Shown: in pieces, positions 7,240 to 14,802 of the stretch
Layout of the letters: each line of letters begins with the position of its first letter
How positions within the stretch are numbered: position 1 is the first letter of the stretch
Source: JASFRS01 sp050114795
Lineage (GTDB): Bacteria > Pseudomonadota > Alphaproteobacteria > Sphingomonadales > CAKZYD01
Direction: 5' to 3'
Assembly (NCBI GenBank): GCA_050114795.1
Contig: JASFRS010000022.1
Location: 1-20,710, forward strand
DNA length: 20,710 bases
Made by a program: the position numbers and the translations under genes
Notes under the pieces: model-generated
Database searches by the model: none
What the model saw: the letters and a program-made list of their open reading frames with translations, nothing else
Told to the model about the DNA's origin: nothing

Positions 7240-8868
7240 ATGCGGGGCTTAATGCAGGATCGGCCATTATTAGTTTCATCAATCATCAAGCATGCGGAAA
7301 TAAATCACCCTAATGTCGCCGTTGTTTCAATGACGGCCGAGGGTGAAAAGGTAGCAACCACTTATGGCGAGGTTGCATTAAGAGCGCGAAAAATTGCTCA
7401 GGCGTTAAAGAGACTTGGTGCAGAAGAGGGTGACCGTATTGGCACCTTGGCCTGGAATACGCACCGCCATTTGGAATCCTGGTTCGGCATTTCCGGCATG
7501 GGCTGTGTCACGCATACGATCAATCCTCGGCTGTTCCCTGAACAAATTACCTATATTGCCAATCACGCCGAGGATAAATTCTTGCTGCTTGAAACCAGCT
7601 TCGTCGAAATTATCGAGGGAATGGTGGACCAACTTAAATCAATCAAAGCCTTTATCTTCCTGACCGATAAGGCCCATATGCCTGAAACCAGTCTGCCAAA
7701 TGCGCTGTGTTATGAGGATTTGATCGCTGCAGAAGACGGTGATTATGACTGGCCTAAGTTGGATGAATATGCCGCTGCGGGTCTTTGCTACACCTCGGGT
7801 ACCACTGGGAATCCCAAAGGGGTTCTCTATAGCCATCGTTCAAATGTCCTGCATACGTTTTCAATCTGCTTTGTCGATACATTGGCGATTTCATCCCGGG
7901 ATAGTGTGATGCCGGTTGTGCCCATGTTTCATGCCAATGCCTGGGGCATCCCCTATGCAACGGCGGCAATGGGCGCAAAACTGGTTTTAAACGGTCCGTT
8001 CTTTGACGCTGAAACGCTGCATAGCCTGATCGAAAATGAAAAGGTCACAATGACCGCGGCGGTACCGACGGTTTGGCTGGGGCTTTTGAATTACCTTGAA
8101 GAAACGGGTAAACGCGTTGACTGTCTGGATCGAGTTACAATCGGTGGCGCGGCAGCACCAAGGTCCATGATCGAGGCATTTGAGGTCAAATACCAGGTAA
8201 GTGTCAATCACGCCTGGGGCATGACGGAAATGAGTCCGCTTGGCACAGTTGGAACGCTCACGGCTGCTGCAAGTGGGCTTCCCTTGCAGGAACAGATTGA
8301 TATCAAAACCAAGCAAGGCCATGGGATATATGGCGTTGAAATGTGCCTCATGGATGATGAGGAAAATATTTTGCCGCGCGATGGAAAGACTTTCGGCCAT
8401 CTCATGGTGCGTGGTCCTTGGATCGTGGAAAGCTATTTCAAAGGTGAGGGCGGTAATATCCTGACGAAAGACGGTTGGTTTGATACCGGTGATGTCGCGA
8501 CGATTGACGAGCTGGGCTATATGCAGATCACTGACCGCTCCAAAGACGTGATCAAATCAGGCGGGGAATGGATTTCCACAATTGACCTGGAAAATGCAGC
8601 TGTCGGCCACCCTGATATCGTTGAGGCTGCGGTTATTGGTGCCTATCATCCGAAATGGGATGAGCGGCCTTTGTTGATTGTCGTGAAGAAGCCGGGTGCT
8701 GATGTAAGTCCCGCTGATATTGTGGATCATATTCGGCCCCACGTCGCCAAATGGTGTCTGCCGGATGATGTTGTTTTTGTGGATGAAATTCCACATAGCG
8801 CCACAGGTAAGATCTTAAAAACCGCGCTTAGAGAGCAATTTAAGGACTATAAATTACCGACTTATTGA
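7240..8868 (+). CDS. Fatty-acyl-CoA synthetase (AMP-forming, medium/long-chain type)
   Basis: ANL-superfamily ligase that activates a carboxylic acid as an acyl-adenylate and transfers it to CoA. The 542-residue protein has the phosphate-binding loop YTSGTTGNPKG (residues 184-194), the adenylate motif WGMTEMSPLG, the GWFDTGDVA motif, the hinge-region DRSKDVIKSGGEWIS and the C-terminal PHSATGKILK with the catalytic lysine. The N-terminal pattern (RIGTLAWNTHRHLE, THTINPRLFPEQITYI, NHAEDK) resembles AlkK-like medium/long-chain acyl-CoA ligases. ATG 7240 is chosen because GGAG at 7231-7234 sits 5 bases upstream; an earlier in-frame codon at 7174 adds residues with no family similarity that I recognise. 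It stands alone between convergent and divergent neighbours. The fatty acid chain length cannot be fixed from sequence; beta-oxidation or membrane lipid use are both possible. Confidence 0.92.
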   Translation: MRGLMQDRPLLVSSIIKHAEINHPNVAVVSMTAEGEKVATTYGEVALRARKIAQALKRLGAEEGDRIGTLAWNTHRHLESWFGISGMGCVTHTINPRLFPEQITYIANHAEDKFLLLETSFVEIIEGMVDQLKSIKAFIFLTDKAHMPETSLPNALCYEDLIAAEDGDYDWPKLDEYAAAGLCYTSGTTGNPKGVLYSHRSNVLHTFSICFVDTLAISSRDSVMPVVPMFHANAWGIPYATAAMGAKLVLNGPFFDAETLHSLIENEKVTMTAAVPTVWLGLLNYLEETGKRVDCLDRVTIGGAAAPRSMIEAFEVKYQVSVNHAWGMTEMSPLGTVGTLTAAASGLPLQEQIDIKTKQGHGIYGVEMCLMDDEENILPRDGKTFGHLMVRGPWIVESYFKGEGGNILTKDGWFDTGDVATIDELGYMQITDRSKDVIKSGGEWISTIDLENAAVGHPDIVEAAVIGAYHPKWDERPLLIVVKKPGADVSPADIVDHIRPHVAKWCLPDDVVFVDEIPHSATGKILKTALREQFKDYKLPTY

Positions 8869-8885
8869 GGGCGTTTAGCCGCCCT
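8868..8885. terminator. Hairpin across both stop codons of a convergent pair
   Basis: AGGGCG (8868-8873) and CGCCCT (8880-8885) form a 6-bp G+C-rich stem with a 6-base loop. The last base of the acyl-CoA synthetase stop codon starts the stem, and the stop of the DUF3617 gene begins in the loop. Neither strand has a strong T run after the stem, so it may block or slow RNA polymerase from both sides without being a classic terminator. Confidence 0.4.
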
Positions 8886-9309
8886 TATTACAGGGGCCGA
8901 CGTAGTGTCCGGTGATTTTTGAGTTCATCGTCATGGGTTGGCCCCCGAAGGTCGCTTCAGTAAGGCTGGTCATCTGATAAGTTGTTGCTGTAAAGCTGCC
9001 CATCGTAGTGATTTTAATTTCACCCCCATCGGCTTTACACAGCATTTCCAACGCCATCGTCCCTTCACCATAGCTATGGGAGAGGATGTCGCATTGGCTT
9101 GCTTCTGGTTGGAACATACGGACAGGACCTGCAGCCGCCTCTGCCTCACTCACGCAATAGCTGCTGGTGGTTTTTGTTTCGCCGCCCAGGCCGGGCAAGT
9201 CCATTGAAATGGTGGTTTCCCATTGCCCTGCGTCAATAGACGCAATCTGACTTTGATGCGCAGTAAAGAGTGCAGCAAGCACTACTACATTTGAAATCTG
9301 CCAAAACAT
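8875..9309 (-). CDS. DUF3617 family exported protein
   Basis: A 144-residue protein of unknown function. After a hydrophobic N-terminal stretch that probably acts as a signal peptide, the mature part begins with DAGQWETTISMDLPGLGG, the typical opening of DUF3617, and has paired cysteines (YC near SEAEAAAG, QCDIL, LCKADGG, and C near the C-terminus) that could form disulfides in the periplasm. The start at ATG 9309 follows a GGGGGGA stretch at good spacing; an in-frame TTG at 9327 would add LGGKA and give a more basic signal sequence, so the start is not certain. It follows DUF2842 by 39 bases on the same strand, and its stop lies in the hairpin shared with the acyl-CoA synthetase. Confidence 0.75.
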   Translation of the reverse strand: MFWQISNVVVLAALFTAHQSQIASIDAGQWETTISMDLPGLGGETKTTSSYCVSEAEAAAGPVRMFQPEASQCDILSHSYGEGTMALEMLCKADGGEIKITTMGSFTATTYQMTSLTEATFGGQPMTMNSKITGHYVGPCNKGG

Positions 9310-9348
9310 CGCTTTCCCCCCAAGCAATATGAGAGAAAGTCTAACGCA

Positions 9349-9552
9349 TTAGTTTTCTTTCGTCATCCATTTCATAAGACTGCGGACCGGGACAATCCAG
9401 GCGATGCCCGCTATCGCATAAAACAGAATTTCTAAGAACATGGGCATGTCGCCTAAAAAATCGGCAAGCCATGCGACTGCACCAACGTAGAGGGCAAGAC
9501 CGACAAGAAATATGATAAGGCCGATTAAGGATCGCGGGCTGGGTCGGGTCAT
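9349..9552 (-). CDS. DUF2842 small inner-membrane protein
   Basis: A 67-residue protein with two predicted membrane helices (about residues 9-31 and 39-57), basic residues at the N-terminus and a short C-terminal tail with MKWMTKEN. The pattern RSLIG, a long hydrophobic run, and AIAGIAWIVPVRSLMKWM matches DUF2842, which I know mostly from alphaproteobacteria and which has no established function. The start ATG 9552 overlaps the stop of the Nudix gene as ATGA, which suggests translational coupling. A longer reading from 9600 would add a charged segment inside the Nudix gene and is less likely. Confidence 0.8.
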   Translation of the reverse strand: MTRPSPRSLIGLIIFLVGLALYVGAVAWLADFLGDMPMFLEILFYAIAGIAWIVPVRSLMKWMTKEN

Positions 9553-9983
9553 TTGGCCAGCTCCACGGCTGTTCTTATGATGCGCACTGTTTCTTCCCAC
9601 ATTTCCAATTTATCCAGATCCCGTAAAGCGACCCATTTTGCCTGTGCGGCGTCTTCAGCAGCTTGTGGTACTTGGTCTAGCTGTCCATTGGCCCAATAGT
9701 CAATCAAAGTATAATGATGATGGACCGCACCTTGCGCGTCGTGATCGATATAATCCAACGCATCAATAAGACCACCCAACTCCACATCCAGACCGGTTTC
9801 TTCCCGAACCTCCCGCAGGGCTGTGTCAGTTAAGCGCTCGCCTGCATGTTGTGCGCCGCCTGGAATGGACCATTGTCCTTGTCTGGGCGGCTTGCCCCGT
9901 TGGATTAAAAGCACATGGTCTTGCGCCAACACGACGACACCAACGGCCACATGGGGGCGATGGGGATAGCTGCGATCACTCAT
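9549..9983 (-). CDS. Nudix hydrolase
   Basis: A 144-residue Nudix-fold hydrolase. The full Nudix box is present at residues 43-65: G, five residues, E49, seven residues, then REVREETGL, which binds magnesium and cleaves a nucleoside diphosphate linked to another group. The preceding WSIPGG and the N-terminal VAVGVVVLAQDHVLLIQRGKPP are typical of small members such as ADP-ribose or modified-dNTP pyrophosphatases. The substrate cannot be assigned. It begins a minus-strand group with DUF2842 and DUF3617 and is divergent, across 54 bases, from the YedK-type gene, so the two may share control; a common role in nucleotide or DNA damage is only a guess from context. Confidence 0.92.
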   Translation of the reverse strand: MSDRSYPHRPHVAVGVVVLAQDHVLLIQRGKPPRQGQWSIPGGAQHAGERLTDTALREVREETGLDVELGGLIDALDYIDHDAQGAVHHHYTLIDYWANGQLDQVPQAAEDAAQAKWVALRDLDKLEMWEETVRIIRTAVELAK

Positions 9984-10002
9984 AATTTAAGATCAGCCTC
10001 TT

Positions 10003-10030
10003 TTGTATTTAGAAGGGCGGCTACTATAAT
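10003..10030 (+). promoter_or_regulatory. Promoter of the YedK-type gene
   Basis: TTGTAT (10003-10008), a 16-base spacer and a perfect TATAAT (10025-10030) precede the ATG at 10038 by only 7 bases. The predicted transcript start falls at or within 2 bases of the A of the ATG, and no ribosome binding site is present, so the mRNA may be leaderless. No LexA-like operator is evident in the 54-base gap. Confidence 0.5.
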
Positions 10031-10037
10031 GCGCTTT

Positions 10038-10745
10038 ATGTGTGGACGCTATATGATGACATCACCGCTGGAGGCTGTACGCCAATATTTTAAAGTCACC
10101 AGCGGCTTAAACCTGCCTCCGCGTTATAATATAGCGCCGACGCAGCCTGTACCTGTTGTGTTTAAAGACGACCGTGGGGAGCGCAGTCTTATCCCAATGC
10201 GATGGGGTTTGGTACCTTCTTGGGCGAAGGAGGTACCTGCTGAAAGACCCCTTATCAATGCGCGTGGCGAAAGCGTTGCCGAAAAGCCTTCTTTTCGTGC
10301 TGCTTATCAAAGGCGCCGCGCAATCGTTCCCGCCAACGGCTTTTATGAATGGCAGAAACAGGCAAAGGGTGGAAAACAGCCCATGTTTATCCATCTTGAA
10401 GACCAGAGACTATTCGGTTTCGCTGGGATTTGGGAAATGTGGCAGGGGCCGGATGGTGGGAGCGCCCTGCAATCTGTGGCGATCATCACCCGGGATGCCT
10501 ATCCCGAAATCGCGCATCTGCACGATCGCATGCCGATCATATTGAACGAACAAAGCCATGCTGCTTGGTTAAACGCTGAAGTTGAAGCAATGGACGCCGC
10601 GATTTTGGTAAAAGCCGAAGAATTCCATTGGCATCCAATTTCCACCCGGGTCAATCGTGTGGCAGAAGATGATGAAGCTTTAATAACACCGACCGAAGAG
10701 TTTCAGGAAGGGGTCGACGAAGGCAGTCAACTTAGCCTGTTCTAG
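10038..10745 (+). CDS. SOS response-associated peptidase / abasic-site shield (YedK/HMCES, SRAP domain)
   Basis: SRAP-domain protein that crosslinks through Cys2 to abasic sites in single-stranded DNA and protects them. The start must be ATG 10038 so that cysteine is residue 2 (MCGRYMM) and becomes the N-terminal residue after methionine removal; an ATG at 10029 would give MRFMCGR and a non-functional position. The other active-site residues are visible: N74 in INARGES, E104 in NGFYEW and H162 in AHLHDRMP. At 235 residues it is close to E. coli YedK. In many bacteria the gene lies in SOS regions. Here it stands alone, divergent from the Nudix gene and convergent with the permease gene, 7 bases away. 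Confidence 0.94.
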   Translation: MCGRYMMTSPLEAVRQYFKVTSGLNLPPRYNIAPTQPVPVVFKDDRGERSLIPMRWGLVPSWAKEVPAERPLINARGESVAEKPSFRAAYQRRRAIVPANGFYEWQKQAKGGKQPMFIHLEDQRLFGFAGIWEMWQGPDGGSALQSVAIITRDAYPEIAHLHDRMPIILNEQSHAAWLNAEVEAMDAAILVKAEEFHWHPISTRVNRVAEDDEALITPTEEFQEGVDEGSQLSLF

Positions 10746-10752
10746 TTACTAT

Positions 10753-11940
10753 CTATAAGATATTGGCAAATATGAGGAAAGCTGCGCCGCTCATTCCCCA
10801 TATTAAAACCCATTTCGGTATTTGGAATCCGGAAAAATCTGGGTCCGTCATCTTAATGCGCCACAATGCCAAATTGATGATGAAAAAAATGATAAGAATG
10901 AGGCTTGATGTTATTTGCGCTAAGCGGACGAGGGGTAGAAGGAGCGCAAAAACAGCCACGGCAATAGTCACTAAGATAGTCGCATTTACAGGTGTTCCGC
11001 GTTTTGCGTTAACCTCACCAAGGATCGACGGAACCCAGCGTTCTTCAGCCATGCCATAGAGAATACGAGAAGCCATGACAATTTGGATGAGCACGCCATT
11101 GATGATGGCCAGAATTGCAATCAAAGAAATTAGGGTGTCATTTATAGCCGTTGCTTTTGAAAAGACATAAGCCAACGGCGCTGATTGTTCCGACAAAGCT
11201 TTAGGCCCAACTGCAAAGACAGCAGTGAAACTAACACAAATATAGAGCAAGCAGGTGATGATAAGTGTTGCAATAATGGCTTTTGGTATATTTCTTTTTA
11301 CATCAATGACTTCTTCGGCGACGCTTGCAATATCTTCAAAACCGATAAAGGCATAAAAGGCGATCAGCCCGCCGCTGATCAACCCCAGTGCGGAAAAGGG
11401 GATTGAGGGGCTGGCTGTTATAACCGTGTCGAAATCGACGAGATCCGCACCTAGTCCGGCAATGAGAATAAGTGCGCCTGCTTCAATAGCAGTGATGAAT
11501 GCGGCAAGTCCTATCGACTCCTTGATGCCCCAGATGCAGATTAGGCTTAGAATGATAAGCGTAGTCACGATCGTCAGCCATGGTTTGATCTGGATGAAGT
11601 TATTCAGATAACCAACCATGCCGTTCAATAATGTTGCTGATGAAACCACGCCTGAAGCTGCGACCAGTAAACCGACGACCAAAGCCAAATGGGGCGTTTT
11701 GAACGCCGTGCTCACAAAGACTGCTGGGCCCGCGCTTTTAGGATAGCGTGCCGATAGTTCAGCGAAGGCTAGGCCAGACGGAAAAGCGAGCAGCCCTGCT
11801 AATAAAAAAGAAAGTGGCGCATAATATCCTGCAACCCCGGCGATTTCGCCGACAAGCACATAAATGCCTGCACCCAATGTCGTCCCTACGCCATAGGATG
11901 TTAAAAGCCAGAACCCCAATCTGCGTTTTAATTGCCCCAT
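10753..11940 (-). CDS. APC-superfamily amino acid permease
   Basis: Inner-membrane secondary transporter of 395 residues, hydrophobic throughout with about 12 predicted helices. The first helix carries the broken-helix substrate motif TLGAGIYVLVGEIAG, and the segment FYAFIGFEDIASVAEEVIDVKRNIPKAI is the diagnostic helix 6-7 region of the APC family. It resembles cationic or general amino acid permeases, but the substrate cannot be read. It is somewhat shorter than many family members. ATG 11940 is chosen because family proteins begin near LKRRLGFWLL; no ribosome binding site is seen, and a TATAAT is 6 bases upstream. An in-frame TTG at 11964 is a less likely start. The gene is divergent from an exported peptidase, consistent with uptake of amino acids released outside. 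Confidence 0.87.
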   Translation of the reverse strand: MGQLKRRLGFWLLTSYGVGTTLGAGIYVLVGEIAGVAGYYAPLSFLLAGLLAFPSGLAFAELSARYPKSAGPAVFVSTAFKTPHLALVVGLLVAASGVVSSATLLNGMVGYLNNFIQIKPWLTIVTTLIILSLICIWGIKESIGLAAFITAIEAGALILIAGLGADLVDFDTVITASPSIPFSALGLISGGLIAFYAFIGFEDIASVAEEVIDVKRNIPKAIIATLIITCLLYICVSFTAVFAVGPKALSEQSAPLAYVFSKATAINDTLISLIAILAIINGVLIQIVMASRILYGMAEERWVPSILGEVNAKRGTPVNATILVTIAVAVFALLLPLVRLAQITSSLILIIFFIINLALWRIKMTDPDFSGFQIPKWVLIWGMSGAAFLIFANIL

Positions 11941-11946
11941 CTGTAT

Positions 11947-11952
11947 ATTATA
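11947..11952 (-). promoter_or_regulatory. -10 element immediately before the permease start
   Basis: On the minus strand TATAAT (11952-11947) is followed by ATACAG and then the ATG at 11940. A TG pair sits just upstream (TGCTTATAAT), close to but not exactly the extended -10 form. No good -35 hexamer is visible. If active it would produce a transcript beginning at the ATG. Confidence 0.38.
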
Positions 11953-12051
11953 AGCAAAATCCAATCATCTTGTTTTGATTAAGCGCAAATTGTCCACTTG
12001 AGATGACCGAATGCTGAGGTTAGCCTGAACATCTATATTGGGAGGGTATCT

Positions 12052-14595
12052 ATGCGCGTGTTTAAGATCGTTGTGCTGTTTTTTGCTTTGGTCGCTTCAA
12101 ATATAATTCCAGCCATGGCGCAGGAAGGTTTTTTCCCAGATGCGACTTATGACCCCGCTATCCCAACACCAGAGGCCTATTTGGGACATGAGATTGGGGA
12201 TATATTGGTGCGTTATGATCAGGTCATCGGTTATCTCCAATTGCTGGCAGAACGTTCTGACCGCATCACGATTGAAACAATCGGCTATAGCCATGAGCGT
12301 CGCCCCATTAAACGTCTCATAATCACTCATCCCGACAATCATGCGCGGCTTTCGGAAATTAAAGCTGAGCATTTACGCCTTGCAAACCCGCAGGGTGACG
12401 CACCAGTCAGCGAGAATATGCCTGTTGTCACTTGGATAAATTATGGTGTTCACGGCGATGAAATCAGCGGTATTGAGGCGGTGCTGGGCATCGCTTATCA
12501 CCTGGCAGCAGTTCAGGATGCTGAGTGGATCGACATCCTGCGTAACAGTGTGATTTTGAATATTGCGACTTTTAACCCGGATGGTCGTGATCGCTCTGCT
12601 ACCTGGTATAATATGCACCACGCGAAAGTGCCTGTGTCTGATCCGGCGCATCGCGAGCACAGCATTCCCTGGCCTGGCGGGCGGACAAATCACTATTGGT
12701 TTGATTTAAACCGTCAGTGGTTGCCGTTAACCCAGCCGGAATCTCAAGCCTGGATAAAGGTCTATCATGACTGGAAGCCCAATGTGGTCGTGGACTTTCA
12801 TGAAATGGGGTCTGACCAAACTTATTATTTTCATCCAGGCGAAGAGGGTAGAACACATCCACTTGTGCCTGTAGAAGCTGAAGCCTTGTTAGAGCGCTTA
12901 TCGACTTATCCTGCGAAACAATTGGACAGTGAAGCCAGGCCTTATTTCACAAAAGAAGTCTTTGATAATTATTATATCGGTAAAGGCTCTACCTTCCCAT
13001 TGGTGACGGGAGGTGTGGGCATGCTGTTTGAACAGTCCGGGTCTGAAGGAATCACCATCGATAGCGATAATGGCCCACAGTTTTATCGTGAAAATATTCG
13101 CCAACATATGAATTCAGGCCTGTCTGTCATTCGCGGTGCCTATGAAATGCGTGGTGATTTTCTGCGCCATCAAAAGGCATTTTTCAAATCAGCGTTGGAT
13201 ACAGCGGATCGGGCAGATGTGAAGGCCTATGTTTTCGCAGCACCGCGCGACCCAAAACGTGTTGAGGCGTTTTTAACCTTGTTGAAGCGGCATCAAATCA
13301 AGGCCTATGGCTTGAATAAAGATGTTTCTAGTGAAGGTTTGGATTTTCGAGCTGGTGAGGCGTTTGTGGTTCCGGCAAAACAAGCTCAGTATCGTCTAAT
13401 CCGCGGTATGTTTGACAAGCTTACTCAATTCCCCCGTGACAGCTTCTATGATATCTCTGGCTGGACGTTGCCATTTGCTTATGGTTTGGATTTTGCAACG
13501 CTTTCCCGTTTGCGTAGTAATCTACTGGGTGAAGAATGGTTCGCGCCTACGCATCAGGCGTCACCGCCAGCACAAGGCGCAGTTGCTTATGTTATGGCAT
13601 GGGACGGCTATTATGCACCTCGCGCTTTATATCGTTTGTTGGATGCGGGTGTCAGAGCGCGGGCGACTACACGGCCAATGGAAGTGGATACACCAGCGGG
13701 ACGACGTTCGTTCAGACCTGGAGCAATTGTCATTTCACCCGGCAATAATGACACGGATGTCGTGGCTAAATTGCCAGCGTTGTTTGCAACGATAGCCGAG
13801 GAAGATGGGATATCGGTTCAAGCTGCAACTGCTGGCCTTACACCGAATGGCCCCGATTTAGGTGGTTCCTCACAGATTGCGCTTCATAAGCCAAAGGTTG
13901 CAATGATGACTGGTGATGGTATGGGCGCTTATGATGCAGGGGAATTGTGGTATCTGCTGGATTATCGCATGGAAATGCCTGTTGTCCTTCGTGACGGGCA
14001 GGATTTTGATGGGCTCAATCTTGCTGCTTATACACATTTTATTTTGCCAGATGGCACACCGCCACTTAACGAACGTCAGATTGCTATATTGCGCAATTGG
14101 GTTGCAACCGGGGGGACGTTGATTGCAACGCAGGACGCTGCCGGGTGGGCTGCGGAAAACGGTTTTGGCAATGCAAAAGTCCTTAAAGAAGAAGAGAATA
14201 ACAAAGCTGAACGTTTGCCATTTGCCCAGCGTTCGGAAAATGAGGCTCGCCGGCGTATCGCCGGTGCGGTTTTTGTCACGGATGCGGATGTCACTCATCC
14301 CATAGCTTTTGGCCTAACGTCCGCACGACTTCCAGTTCATCGCGATATGGAAGGTTTTTTTCAACGCCATGAAGATCCCTATGCAACTGTGGCCGCTTAT
14401 GGTGAAGATCCTCTCATTTCAGGATATGCCTCAGAGGAAGACCAACGCCTAATGGCAGGGACGCCCGCAATAATTGCAGAGCGTTTTCATGCAGGATCTG
14501 TTATATTATTTGCAGATAACCCGGCTTTTAGAGGCTATTGGTATGGCACCAATAAATTGGTTTTAAACGCCATATTTTTCTCAAAAGGCTTCTAA
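12052..14595 (+). CDS. Exported M14-family zinc metallocarboxypeptidase with long C-terminal region
   Basis: A large secreted peptidase of 847 residues. The signal peptide (basic MRVFK, hydrophobic core, cleavage near AMA-QEG at residue 23) sends it to the periplasm or outside. The M14 domain has the zinc ligands H134 and E137 (YGVHGDEISG) and H250 (DFHEMGS), the substrate-binding FNPDGRD and DLNRQW segments, and a likely catalytic E327 (MLFEQSG). The remaining ~500 residues are unlike classic carboxypeptidases; about residues 624-720 (KVAMMTGDGMGAYDAGELWYLL and following) look like a glutamine-amidotransferase/ThuA-like fold, an inference from pattern only. ATG 12052 has GGAGGG at 12041-12046, an excellent site. 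It may trim peptides for uptake by the divergent permease. Confidence 0.9.
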   Translation: MRVFKIVVLFFALVASNIIPAMAQEGFFPDATYDPAIPTPEAYLGHEIGDILVRYDQVIGYLQLLAERSDRITIETIGYSHERRPIKRLIITHPDNHARLSEIKAEHLRLANPQGDAPVSENMPVVTWINYGVHGDEISGIEAVLGIAYHLAAVQDAEWIDILRNSVILNIATFNPDGRDRSATWYNMHHAKVPVSDPAHREHSIPWPGGRTNHYWFDLNRQWLPLTQPESQAWIKVYHDWKPNVVVDFHEMGSDQTYYFHPGEEGRTHPLVPVEAEALLERLSTYPAKQLDSEARPYFTKEVFDNYYIGKGSTFPLVTGGVGMLFEQSGSEGITIDSDNGPQFYRENIRQHMNSGLSVIRGAYEMRGDFLRHQKAFFKSALDTADRADVKAYVFAAPRDPKRVEAFLTLLKRHQIKAYGLNKDVSSEGLDFRAGEAFVVPAKQAQYRLIRGMFDKLTQFPRDSFYDISGWTLPFAYGLDFATLSRLRSNLLGEEWFAPTHQASPPAQGAVAYVMAWDGYYAPRALYRLLDAGVRARATTRPMEVDTPAGRRSFRPGAIVISPGNNDTDVVAKLPALFATIAEEDGISVQAATAGLTPNGPDLGGSSQIALHKPKVAMMTGDGMGAYDAGELWYLLDYRMEMPVVLRDGQDFDGLNLAAYTHFILPDGTPPLNERQIAILRNWVATGGTLIATQDAAGWAAENGFGNAKVLKEEENNKAERLPFAQRSENEARRRIAGAVFVTDADVTHPIAFGLTSARLPVHRDMEGFFQRHEDPYATVAAYGEDPLISGYASEEDQRLMAGTPAIIAERFHAGSVILFADNPAFRGYWYGTNKLVLNAIFFSKGF

Positions 14596-14628
14596 AGCTT
14601 CAAGAGCGATAGACTCAGAATATTGCGT

Positions 14629-14670
14629 GGCCGCAGGGTTTCATTCTGTGGCCTATGCTGCGTCGCAGCA
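14629..14670 (+). terminator. Tandem stem-loops after the M14 peptidase gene
   Basis: Two hairpins stand side by side. The first pairs GGCCGCAG (14629-14636) with CTGTGGCC (14646-14653), 8 bp including one G-U pair, with a 9-base loop. The second is TGCTGCG-T-CGCAGCA (14656-14670), effectively a 6-bp stem with a 3-base loop. No strong T run follows. They lie about 35 bases after the stop codon and probably end or protect the transcript. The rest of the 14596-14802 gap is A+T-rich and includes the palindrome TCAAATTTGA at 14691-14700 and a -10-like TATTATAAA at 14788-14796. Confidence 0.4.
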
Positions 14671-14802
14671 TCAAAATCTGTATTGGTCTTTCAAATTTGA
14701 CCCCAAAGACTTCGCTCTTTTTTCGCGCGGCGTAAAAACAACGACCGCAAATTTCGCGCTTAATATGAGATATTCATAGAAGTAGCCTATTATAAAGCCA
14801 GA

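Noticed and set aside
9553..9600. Longer N-terminus for the DUF2842 protein
   Set aside because: The added residues lie wholly inside the Nudix gene and do not resemble the family, and the ATGA overlap at 9549-9552 gives a natural start.
10750..10762. TATCT-ATA-AGATA inverted repeat at the YedK/permease junction
   Set aside because: A 5-bp A+T-rich stem would be unstable; likely chance.
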